Below, in pieces: positions 1 through 5,253 of a DNA stretch of 5,744 nucleotides. A program made the translations under genes and the position numbers. The DNA is from Candidatus Auribacterota bacterium. Its GTDB lineage: Bacteria; Auribacterota; JAFGBW01; JAFGJP01. The notes beneath the pieces are model-generated. The model made no database searches. It had not been told where the DNA came from and saw nothing but the letters and a program-made list of their open reading frames with translations. Numbering within the stretch: position 1 is the first letter of the stretch; each line of letters opens with the position of its first letter. The DNA is taken from positions 1 through 5,744 of the forward strand of contig JAFGJP010000282.1 in the NCBI GenBank assembly GCA_016929035.1, given 5' to 3'.

Positions 1-818
1 AGGATCTCAACATATCTTGATCCGGCCGTAACAAGCTGAAGAGGGTTCCTGTTTTGTTTCTTGTATTCCCGGAACATTTCCAGAAGAAGTGGAAAATTTT
101 TTCCAGGCTCCCTCCTGCCGCAGTAAAAAAGATAAGGGCTCCTGATCGAAAAGCGGGAAAGGATGTCTTCTTCAGATGGCAGGCAGGCTGTTTCTACGGC
201 TTCTCCCACAAGAAAGGTCTTTTCAGGAGAAATGCCTGTCATCTTCAGGACGAGGTCGCGCTCCGGAGGGGAATTGCAGAGGATGCCCCGAACACGTCTG
301 AACATTTCTTTCACCCGCAGCGTTCTGGCGTAAGGTTCATTGTGAAAACAGGGGCGGATAAGTGTCTTTTCCGGACAGATTTTAGTTCCATTGACTGTCG
401 TGCCGAAAAGGTAAGGCGTAAAGATGAAAAACGCGTAGTCTTTTTGATGACGGCGGATAAATTCATAAAGGGCCTGGCTGTTGATATTATTATTAAAAAT
501 AAAGTCTTCTTCCTCAAGAGAGAGCTTTTTCTTGGCCTCGAGCTTGACGGCGGCGGCCCCGTACATGTCAGGATTTTTCCTGTCATCTGCCGGAAACCGG
601 CGAACGGTGACGTCGTTTTTTTTAAATTCTCCCGGCTGATGAAAATTTTTCCAGGAATAATGGTCCTCAGCGCATGTTGTGAGGATCTCTGCGGGGATGC
701 CTTTTATGAGCGTAAGCTTTTCAGCAAAAAACCGGCAGGCCACCTCCGCTCCCCCTGCGCTGGCTTCGACATAGCGGGGAGTAATAAAGGCGACCGTTTT
801 TTGAGAGGTTGAATTCAT
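1..818 (-). CDS. GT4-type glycosyltransferase, C-terminus beyond window
   Basis: This frame is open from an ATG at 818 to the left edge with no stop, giving 272 complete residues of a longer protein. The start reads MNSTSQKTVAFITPRY, then a Gly-rich loop SAGGAE at about residues 20-25, as at the N-terminus of GT-B fold, GT4 family glycosyltransferases. Residues 231-249 (FYCGRREPGKNFPLLLEMF) are the typical start of the C-terminal Rossmann domain, with the conserved Gly-Arg and Lys-Asn that contact the donor phosphate. Residues 261-266 (QLVTAG) continue that domain. The family moves a sugar from a nucleotide-sugar donor to a cell-surface or small-molecule acceptor; donor and acceptor cannot be read here. 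The E-x7-E donor motif would lie outside the window. The start codon overlaps the stop of the upstream hydrolase gene by one base (TAATG) and has no clear ribosome site of its own, so translational coupling is likely. Family level is fairly sure; specificity is unknown. Confidence 0.85.
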   Translation of the reverse strand, partial: MNSTSQKTVAFITPRYVEASAGGAEVACRFFAEKLTLIKGIPAEILTTCAEDHYSWKNFHQPGEFKKNDVTVRRFPADDRKNPDMYGAAAVKLEAKKKLSLEEEDFIFNNNINSQALYEFIRRHQKDYAFFIFTPYLFGTTVNGTKICPEKTLIRPCFHNEPYARTLRVKEMFRRVRGILCNSPPERDLVLKMTGISPEKTFLVGEAVETACLPSEEDILSRFSIRSPYLFYCGRREPGKNFPLLLEMFREYKKQNRNPLQLVTAGSRYVEI

Positions 819-1597
819 TACAGGGTATAGATTTCGCTGACCGTGTCCTGGCAGGCAGCCTCGATATCAGGAGATAAATTCTGATTCTGCGTGAAAATAT
901 TTCGGATGGTTTCCATGGCCAGTTGCGGACTGTTGCACTCGCGGCTGAGGTGGGCCAGGATGACCTTATGCAGGTCCTGGTGACAGATATCCTGAAGAAG
1001 GTTCCCGGCGGAGCTGTTTGAGAGATGGCCGAGGCGGCTGAGTATTCTTTTTTTAAGCCCGTGGGGCCGCCTGCTTTTGAGGAGCATCTGCTCATCGTGG
1101 TTGGACTCAAGGACGACGAAATGGGAGTTTTTCATTTTTTCTTTGACGCCGGAGCTCGGAAAGCCGAGATCAGTTGCCACAGAAAACTTGATGTTTTTGT
1201 AGGCGATGGAGAATCCGACCGGCTCCATGGCGTCATGAAAGACGGAAAACGGTTCAACAACGATATCCTTGAAAACAAACGGCCGGTTCGTAAGGAAGAT
1301 ATGAAATTTCAGATTGTTCTTGAAGATTTTTCTGACTTCATTGGCTGTCGGACGGTTGGCAAAAAGGGAGATATTGTATTTTTCATGGAGCATTTTTACA
1401 GACCGGATGTGATCGATGTGCTCGTGGCTGATGAAAATCGCGTCGATGTCTGCCGGTCTATAGCCGGCAAGGCTCAGCCTTTTTTCCATTTCCGCTGCAC
1501 TGAATCCGCTGTCAATGAGAATGCAGGCTTTACGTGTTTGAAAAAGGATGGAATTCCCTTCGCTTCCGCTCCCGAGAACGCACAGTTTCATTGTCAT
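818..1597 (-). CDS. MBL-fold metallo-hydrolase, YycJ/WalJ-like
   Basis: This 259-residue protein is full length for the YycJ/WalJ family. The N-terminus MKLCVLGSGSEGNS is a family hallmark. The metal-binding HxHxDH motif is HEHIDH at residues 58-63. Further likely ligands are His121 (VFHDAMEP), Asp143 (ATDLG) and His216 (ILAHLSRE). The blocks ESNHD (164-168), GHLSN (190-194) and LAHLSRECN (214-222) match the family pattern. Members are soluble, bind two metal ions and are thought to act on nucleic acids; a 5'-3' exonuclease role has been proposed for a Bacillus homologue. In Firmicutes the gene sits with walRK, but no such genes are present here. Two in-frame ATGs are possible, at 1597 and 1591. 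The ribosome site AAAGG lies 3 nt before the first and 9 nt before the second, so 1591 (MKLCVLG) may be the true start. It overlaps the downstream glycosyltransferase gene as TAATG. Confidence 0.92.
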   Translation of the reverse strand: MTMKLCVLGSGSEGNSILFQTRKACILIDSGFSAAEMEKRLSLAGYRPADIDAIFISHEHIDHIRSVKMLHEKYNISLFANRPTANEVRKIFKNNLKFHIFLTNRPFVFKDIVVEPFSVFHDAMEPVGFSIAYKNIKFSVATDLGFPSSGVKEKMKNSHFVVLESNHDEQMLLKSRRPHGLKKRILSRLGHLSNSSAGNLLQDICHQDLHKVILAHLSRECNSPQLAMETIRNIFTQNQNLSPDIEAACQDTVSEIYTL

Positions 1598-1621
1598 TAG
1601 CCTTTCAGATGTAACGAATAT

Positions 1622-1627
1622 ATTATA
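1622..1627 (-). promoter_or_regulatory. Candidate -10 box for the MBL hydrolase gene
   Basis: A perfect TATAAT on the minus strand lies 25 nt upstream of the first ATG of the hydrolase gene, in the 77-nt gap behind the SGNH-like gene. The hexamer 17 nt upstream (TTTATT) is a poor -35 box, so this is only a candidate. If real, hydrolase and glycosyltransferase can be transcribed separately from the upstream gene. Confidence 0.35.
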
Positions 1628-1674
1628 AAGGAAATTGAACGAATAATAAAGGATTTCAGCGCAAGGAGAATTTT

Positions 1675-3210
1675 TTATTTTTTAAGAGACAGGTAGAATC
1701 CGTAGGCCAGGAACTCATAGCCTTTGTCATTGGGATACAGGGGATCAAAATAATAGGAGCTCATTTCCTTTCCCTTCAAAAAAATTGTAAGATCAGTTAA
1801 AGGGAACCCGGTTTTTTTAGAGACTTTTTTGATTTCATCGTTCATAAGCCGCGTTCTTTCAGGATAAAGCTGGTTATCCACCAGTGTGGCGAGGTAAGGG
1901 CTTGCGCCAAAGGAAAGGCTTTGCACGATCATTTCTTCCAGGTTAAAAGCTATGGTTTTCAGCGACCTTCCGTAATTGAGATCGTTCATCCCTTCCAGGA
2001 TGAGTATTTTTTCAGGCCTCTCTTTTTCGAGAACCGATTTGATCCTCTGGAGACCGGTCGTCGTCATTTCTCCTGTTTCCCCCTTATTGAGGACGATCCT
2101 GGCAAGAAATTGAGAAAGGAGGGTCGGGTATCCTCCGGATGCGCTTCCATAGCCGCGCGTCAGGCCGTCTCCAAAAGCGACAATGGAAGAGAGAGGTTCC
2201 TGTTTGTTTTCCTTTTTTATCAAAAGTTCCATGTCTTTACTTGTCAGAATATTGACCAATGACGCATCAGGAATCGCCCTTTTTTTCTTGATATCATCTA
2301 AAAGAGGGCTCAGATTAATCGTGATATTTTTTCTTTCTTCCGAAAGATAACAGAGAATCAGGTTTTGCATGAGAAGCGTTTCCATTTTCCTGAATTTGTC
2401 TTCAAAGCCTGGATCAAGCAGAACTTTTTGAAGAGGAGGAGCAGAGGTAAGGTCAGCTTTTCGAAGGCTGTTTTTATAAAGCGACTTTCCTGAAAAAAAA
2501 TAAAACTCAAATCCGTCTTGAAAGACAAGGGAAAAGATGTTTTTGATCTCATTCGGAAGGATCTCATTGATATCTGTTTCCTTGACGCGGGTAAAAAGGT
2601 TCAGCTTTTTTTCAACAGCTGTCAGCCTGTAGCGTCCTTCATTGAAGCTCGACCAGAGTATGAAAATATCTTCATTTGTCGTGCAGATACATGGATCAAT
2701 GTCAGGAACAGTGTTGGGAAAATTCACCTGGACCTCTTTGGCCCACGTGCCGTTGCGGAAAGTGGAAAAGAGAATCTCGTCGTCATGCCCGTCAGAGCCG
2801 GCCCACACGATAAAAGGAGTTCCTTCAGGGGATATATCAAGAGAAGGCTGGGTATCGTCAAATTCATCATCAGAGCTTACGATATATTCCTTGCTCCAGA
2901 GACCGTCTTTGTATCGCCTGGCGTGGATAGACGTCCCCTCTTTATCCGAGGAGCTCCATGCCACCCAGAGCGTTCCGTCCGGCATCAGAGTCAGCGCAGG
3001 GCTGAGGTTATAGGAAAGGCTTTCCGTCACCTGGATGGCTACGCCCCATTCCCCGTCCCTGAACTCCTGGATATAGACTTCCATTTGTTCGGCAACAGGA
3101 TACGTATAAGCGATCCAGAAGCTTTCCGGTGGTTTCAAGAAGATTTCATCTGCCGGGAGAGATATGTCGATCAAGAATATAAAAAGCAGAAAAACAAAAT
3201 ATCTATTCAT
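1675..3210 (-). CDS. Secreted beta-propeller-like protein with degenerate SGNH/GDSL hydrolase domain
   Basis: This 511-residue protein starts with a signal peptide (MNRYFVFLLFIFLIDISLPA, residues 1-20, likely cleaved before DE), so it is exported. Residues about 30-200 contain repeating blades with an aromatic/acidic pattern: GTLWVAWSSSD (79-89), GTPFIVWAGSD (130-140) and EDIFILWSSF (180-189), interleaved with KDGLWSKE and RNGTWAKE. This resembles sialidase-type or related beta-propellers. Residues 341-511 form an SGNH-hydrolase-like domain: block I VAFGDGLTRGYGS, block II NKGETGEMTTTGL (375-387), block III EGMND (406-410) and block V FDPLYPNDKGYEFLA (488-502). The usual nucleophile Ser of GDS is Gly349, and the usual catalytic His of DxxHPN is Tyr492; Gly377, Asn409 and Asp489 remain. 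It may therefore bind carbohydrate or lipid ligands without classical esterase activity, or use another mechanism. The reading frame is intact, which argues against simple decay. The 5' side carries TATAAT very close to the start codon. Confidence 0.85.
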   Translation of the reverse strand: MNRYFVFLLFIFLIDISLPADEIFLKPPESFWIAYTYPVAEQMEVYIQEFRDGEWGVAIQVTESLSYNLSPALTLMPDGTLWVAWSSSDKEGTSIHARRYKDGLWSKEYIVSSDDEFDDTQPSLDISPEGTPFIVWAGSDGHDDEILFSTFRNGTWAKEVQVNFPNTVPDIDPCICTTNEDIFILWSSFNEGRYRLTAVEKKLNLFTRVKETDINEILPNEIKNIFSLVFQDGFEFYFFSGKSLYKNSLRKADLTSAPPLQKVLLDPGFEDKFRKMETLLMQNLILCYLSEERKNITINLSPLLDDIKKKRAIPDASLVNILTSKDMELLIKKENKQEPLSSIVAFGDGLTRGYGSASGGYPTLLSQFLARIVLNKGETGEMTTTGLQRIKSVLEKERPEKILILEGMNDLNYGRSLKTIAFNLEEMIVQSLSFGASPYLATLVDNQLYPERTRLMNDEIKKVSKKTGFPLTDLTIFLKGKEMSSYYFDPLYPNDKGYEFLAYGFYLSLKK

Positions 3211-3254
3211 ACAATCTCATTATACCTTTTCTCATTTTTTTAAATGATATTTTA

Positions 3255-3283
3255 TTTACAGTCTAATATTCTTATACTATAAT
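3255..3283 (+). promoter_or_regulatory. Sigma-70 promoter of tRNA-Ser
   Basis: TTTACA at 3255-3260 (five of six consensus bases) and TATAAT at 3278-3283 (perfect) are separated by exactly 17 nt. Transcription would begin near 3290, about 23 nt before the mature tRNA 5' end. This is the best promoter visible in the window and fits a highly expressed stable RNA. Confidence 0.78.
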
Positions 3284-3298
3284 CCATTGTTTCCTCAA
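3271..3298 (-). promoter_or_regulatory. Weak candidate promoter for the SGNH-like gene
   Basis: On the minus strand TTGAGG (3298-3293) and TATAAG (3276-3271) are separated by 16 nt, a plausible sigma-70 pair about 60 nt upstream of the start codon. It overlaps the tRNA promoter on the other strand, so the two transcripts would be divergent. A perfect TATAAT at 3224-3219 is also present, but it would give an almost leaderless mRNA. Neither is strong. Confidence 0.28.
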
Positions 3299-3312
3299 GA
3301 AAACCTTAAAAA

Positions 3313-3406
3313 GGAGAGATGGCCGAGAGGCTTAAGGCGGCAGATTGCTAATCTGTTGAAGGGGGTTTTTCCTCTTCCGAGGGTTCGAATCCCTCTCTCT
3401 CCGCCA
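3313..3406 (+). tRNA. tRNA-Ser (anticodon GCU)
   Basis: The acceptor stem GGAGAGA (3313-3319) pairs with TCTCTCC (3396-3402), followed by discriminator G and encoded CCA (3404-3406). The anticodon stem-loop is GCAGA-TTGCTAA-TCTGT, with anticodon GCT at 3347-3349 reading AGC and AGU. A long variable arm (GAAGGGG paired with CCTCTTC, one G-T pair) is the signature of class II serine tRNAs. The T arm is GAGGG-TTCGAAT-CCCTC (3379-3395). The total length of 94 nt is normal for tRNA-Ser. A run of seven T follows the CCA. A palindromic element begins 11 nt downstream, and tRNA genes are common insertion points for mobile DNA, although no duplicated tRNA end is visible here. Confidence 0.97.
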
Positions 3407-3416
3407 TTTTTTTGGA

Positions 3417-3588
3417 TGCCTTTCTGAAAAAATACCTATTGCAGCAACGAGATTTGCATATCTCCATCGTTAGACTCCCTGCGAACTCCTCGACATAGCC
3501 GCCGGCTATGCCTTCGTCGTTCTCAGTCGTCTGCCTCGTATCTAAAGAAAATCTCGTTGCTTCGCTACGGCATCTTTTCAGAAAGGCA
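3417..3588. repeat. 172-nt imperfect palindromic element (MITE-like)
   Basis: The ends are a perfect 14-nt inverted repeat, TGCCTTTCTGAAAA at 3417-3430 and TTTTCAGAAAGGCA at 3575-3588. Inside them is a second matching pair (AGCAACGAGATTT near 3444-3456 and its complement around 3549-3561). The exact centre is a hairpin, CATAGCC-GCC-GGCTATG (3494-3510), whose midpoint coincides with the midpoint of the whole element. The region between has only patchy pairing. The whole 172 nt can fold end to end on either strand. It has no credible protein gene. The size, terminal inverted repeats and lack of coding fit a non-autonomous mobile element or a dispersed palindromic repeat, but I see no clear target-site duplication. 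It might also serve as a bidirectional transcription barrier between the tRNA and the convergent genes. Confidence 0.7.
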
Positions 3589-3716
3589 CCCAATTAGGAC
3601 AAGAGAAAAAAGTTATAATTTACTAAAAGCATGGATTTCAGGAAGTTTACTACAGTCATTTTGAAGCAGTAATAAAAATTGTCCAAAATATTGAAGGCTT
3701 CAGCACGTTTTCAACA

Positions 3717-3808
3717 GGGGCTTTACGGACAGAGCAAGCCCTGTCAGCGAAACCCCGGCCAGGCAAGCCTAACCCACGCGGGAACCCGAGATCGTTGATT
3801 AGAATCAA
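3717..3808. other. GC-rich cluster of four hairpins, possible structured RNA
   Basis: Between an AT-rich stretch (3595-3716, in which I see no gene) and the end of the HEPN-like gene lies a short GC-rich island. It has four successive inverted repeats: GGGG...CCCC (3717-3756) enclosing the strong stem GACAG/CTGTC (3728-3732 and 3741-3745); AGGC-AA-GCCT (3761-3770); CGGG-AA-CCCG (3779-3788); and TTGATT-AG-AATCAA (3795-3808). None is followed by a good T-run, so simple intrinsic termination is not obvious. It does not match tRNA, tmRNA, SRP or RNase P RNA by the motifs I know. It may be a small RNA, a structured mRNA 3' end of the HEPN transcript, or the remnant of a repeat. The strand is undetermined. 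Confidence 0.4.
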
Positions 3809-3824
3809 TTATGCGAGGTCATTA

Positions 3825-4211
3825 CTATTCAGACAGCGCTTTTCTTCTGAATTTTTCCATTCTCTTAATAAATTCCAGAGAATCTAAATGTGAATAAGCT
3901 TTATAATCAGAATATCTGGCAGTCCTACAGGCGTCCGCAAGGCTTACATATTCCGGAATAAAGGATTTTAGGTGTTTTTGAACAGCTCTCATTCTGGCAG
4001 GATGAAGAGCAAGATTTTGTTTGTGTGAATATATACTTAGATTTTTGTATTCCACTCCATCTTCAGTTAAAGGGAAAAGGATAGCCTCACAATAATAAAT
4101 CATTGCATAGAAAGCTGTCGTTATGGTCCAGTCAGGATATTTTTTGCTTGAAGAAAGATGAAGACAGACTTCCCGGTTATGTTCAGCGTGATCGAGTTTT
4201 TCTTTTAACAT
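3825..4211 (-). CDS. HEPN-like domain protein
   Basis: This 128-residue, mostly helical protein resembles small HEPN proteins. Residues 26-46 (DWTITTAFYAMIYYCEAIL is the core) look like the HEPN helix carrying the YYA/E pattern. Residues 62-75 (SHKQNLALHPARMR) and the block CRTARYSDYKAY (95-106) correspond to the H..R and R..aDY parts of the family. HEPN proteins are often RNA-cleaving toxins using an R-x4-6-H motif. Here R75-AVQK-H80 fits that spacing, but it lies earlier than the usual C-terminal position, and the C-terminal ARYSDY region lacks a well-placed His. Catalytic activity is therefore uncertain. The ATG at 4211 lies inside the upstream gene, a 29-nt overlap in another frame, with only a poorly spaced GGGA before it. 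This suggests translational coupling to the upstream partner. Stop is TAG. Confidence 0.7.
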   Translation of the reverse strand: MLKEKLDHAEHNREVCLHLSSSKKYPDWTITTAFYAMIYYCEAILFPLTEDGVEYKNLSIYSHKQNLALHPARMRAVQKHLKSFIPEYVSLADACRTARYSDYKAYSHLDSLEFIKRMEKFRRKALSE

Positions 4212-4692
4212 ATTCCCAGATATATCCGTCAGCCATTAAGATCTGTTTGTTGAGATTATTGATAGGCAAAAATGCAGCTTTAAGAGTGACCTCATTAGAA
4301 TTGTCTTCCAGCTTTGAAAAATACTGGTCCAAGATAGAATAGACTTTGCGATATTTTTTCAATAAATGCTTTTTATCAATAGCATAAAGGACATCAAAGA
4401 CTTTATAAGCTGTAATCCTGAAATGAGAAGCCTTGATATCTGTTTTCGTTTCATTCTGGAAATAAGGTATGAATCCGGAAGCTGATTCCTGAACAAATTT
4501 AAGATCTGCTTCATAGATCTTTTTCATGAGGTCTTTTTGCTGCTTGGTTACTTCTGCTAAGGCACTCTTATAGCCCTGCTGATATCCATATTCATAGCTA
4601 CGCATGAAATCTTCAGCGGTAAAAGAGGTCTTTTCTTCCAGATCAGCAGGTATCTTGAAAAGGTTTTGTGTTGTAAGGTCACCCATAGCCAT
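4183..4692 (-). CDS. Unknown 169-residue partner of the HEPN-like gene
   Basis: I do not recognise the family. The protein is 169 residues, soluble, with no signal peptide or membrane segment. Residues 28-65 are rich in charged residues and Gln/Tyr and are probably helical (YGYQQGYKSALAEVTKQQ). The C-terminal half reads like an alpha/beta domain: VFDVLYAIDKKHLLKKY (98-114), then VTLKAAFLPINNLNKQ (135-150) and LMADGYIWEYVKR (152-164). It lacks the GSxxxxD(x)D motif of MNT nucleotidyltransferases, the well-known HEPN partners, although the layout is compatible with a degenerate relative. That comparison is speculation. An in-frame second ATG is at 4686; neither start has a clear ribosome site. 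It overlaps the HEPN-like gene by 29 nt and lies 67 nt after the small gene upstream. The tight pairing suggests that the products act together, possibly as antitoxin and toxin. Confidence 0.78.
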   Translation of the reverse strand: MAMGDLTTQNLFKIPADLEEKTSFTAEDFMRSYEYGYQQGYKSALAEVTKQQKDLMKKIYEADLKFVQESASGFIPYFQNETKTDIKASHFRITAYKVFDVLYAIDKKHLLKKYRKVYSILDQYFSKLEDNSNEVTLKAAFLPINNLNKQILMADGYIWEYVKRKTRSR

Positions 4693-4759
4693 AAATATTA
4701 TCGTAATTTTTGGCTATATAATCAAGCATGAAATTTGAATAAAATCAATGGAAAAAGCT

Positions 4760-5029
4760 TTAAGCCTGTTTTTTCTGATTTTTCCTATATTTGAGCGCTA
4801 CCAACCATGATTTCAAAAATTTAGACAATTTCTTATTCGGTGTGATATCAGCATAAAAAGAAAGCGCTGTCCTTGCTGCAGGATCGTTTTCAGGCTCAAG
4901 GACAAAGAGGCCGTGAACTTCTTTCCCGGTAGATCTGTCGATAATTATTAATTTCTTATTTTTTAGGATCACTTGCTTGAAATTAAATTTAGCCAGGCCC
5001 TTGATCGACTTTAAGAGCTTGGCTTCCAC
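4760..5029 (-). CDS. Small unknown protein, 89 residues, GTG start
   Basis: I do not recognise the family. The 89-residue frame begins with GTG at 5029 (VEAKLLKSIKGLAKF) and ends with a basic tail (YRKNQKKQA). Residues 24-45 alternate hydrophobic and charged residues as in a beta hairpin (KKLIIIDRSTGKEVHGLFVL), followed by a helical part with ARTALSFYADITPNKKLSKF and SWLVALKYRK. No signal peptide or membrane segment is present. No ribosome site precedes the GTG. The frame stays open for 28 more codons upstream, to a TAA at 5114-5116, and that stretch encodes Cys-x2-Cys (KCFSC) and a later Cys but has no start codon. The gene may be 5' truncated, or the upstream part may be chance. It runs in the same direction as the two following genes and may belong to their operon (67-nt gap). 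Confidence 0.6.
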   Translation of the reverse strand: MEAKLLKSIKGLAKFNFKQVILKNKKLIIIDRSTGKEVHGLFVLEPENDPAARTALSFYADITPNKKLSKFLKSWLVALKYRKNQKKQA

Positions 5030-5133
5030 ATGAAAGAAGGCACAATGCCGCGAGTAACCCTTATCCCAGAATACACAAGAAAAACACTTTATCTTAACGT
5101 CTTGTATTCTGTCTTATTCTGTTGAAAAGATTG

Positions 5134-5168
5134 TCTGTCCTCTGTTATCTGTCGTCTGTTTTCTGATT
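5134..5168. repeat. Heptamer-spaced TCTGT direct repeats
   Basis: TCTGT occurs at 5134, 5141, 5148 and 5155, with the variant TCTGA at 5162, each exactly 7 nt after the last. Two further TCTGT copies at 5108 and 5118 lie outside the register. The array sits in the 224-nt non-coding gap between two divergent genes. It could be a binding site for a protein reading one face of the helix intermittently, or slippage-prone low-complexity DNA. There is no direct evidence of function. Confidence 0.55.
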
Positions 5169-5206
5169 TTCCGAGGGATGAGAACCTGAGCATGCTGTCT
5201 ATCTTC

Positions 5207-5235
5207 TTAAATTTTTATATAAATAATGTTATAGT
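5207..5235 (+). promoter_or_regulatory. Weak candidate promoter for the discoidin-like gene
   Basis: TATAGT at 5230-5235 matches five of six -10 bases. TTAAAT, 17 nt upstream (5207-5212), is a weak -35 box. The start codon is at 5254, which would leave a leader of about a dozen bases and no Shine-Dalgarno site. The surrounding sequence is very AT-rich, so chance matches are likely. Confidence 0.28.
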
Positions 5236-5253
5236 TAAGTAAAACAAATTTTT

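Noticed and set aside
54..812. Long plus-strand open frame of 252 codons at the left end
   Set aside because: It is antisense to a minus-strand frame with clear GT4 glycosyltransferase motifs that is open to the window edge. Its own product has no recognisable pattern.
1025..1600. Plus-strand open frame of 191 codons
   Set aside because: It lies opposite the MBL-fold hydrolase, whose catalytic motifs make the minus-strand reading certain.
2518..3243. Plus-strand open frame of 241 codons
   Set aside because: It is antisense to the signal-peptide and propeller region of the SGNH-like gene and its translation has no domain pattern.
3348..3593. Minus-strand frame of 81 codons across the tRNA and palindrome
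   Set aside because: It is read antisense through the tRNA-Ser gene; the MAEREGFEPSE peptide is a familiar artefact of reading tRNA-Ser backwards.
3767..3808. Possible integron attC site, from GCCTAAC matching the R'' core RYYYAAC
   Set aside because: No matching GTTRRRY partner is found at the right distance, and no integrase or cassette structure is present.
3627..3885. Plus-strand frame open from just after a TAA at 3624, product resembling real protein near HFEAVIKIVQNIEG
   Set aside because: It has no start codon at its beginning, runs through the hairpin cluster and into the antisense of the HEPN-like gene, and I recognise no family. A decayed gene fragment cannot be excluded.
4771..5172. 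Direct repeat TTTTCTGATTTT flanking the 89-residue gene as a possible attachment-site pair
   Set aside because: The match is only about 12 nt of AT-rich low-complexity sequence, expected by chance here.
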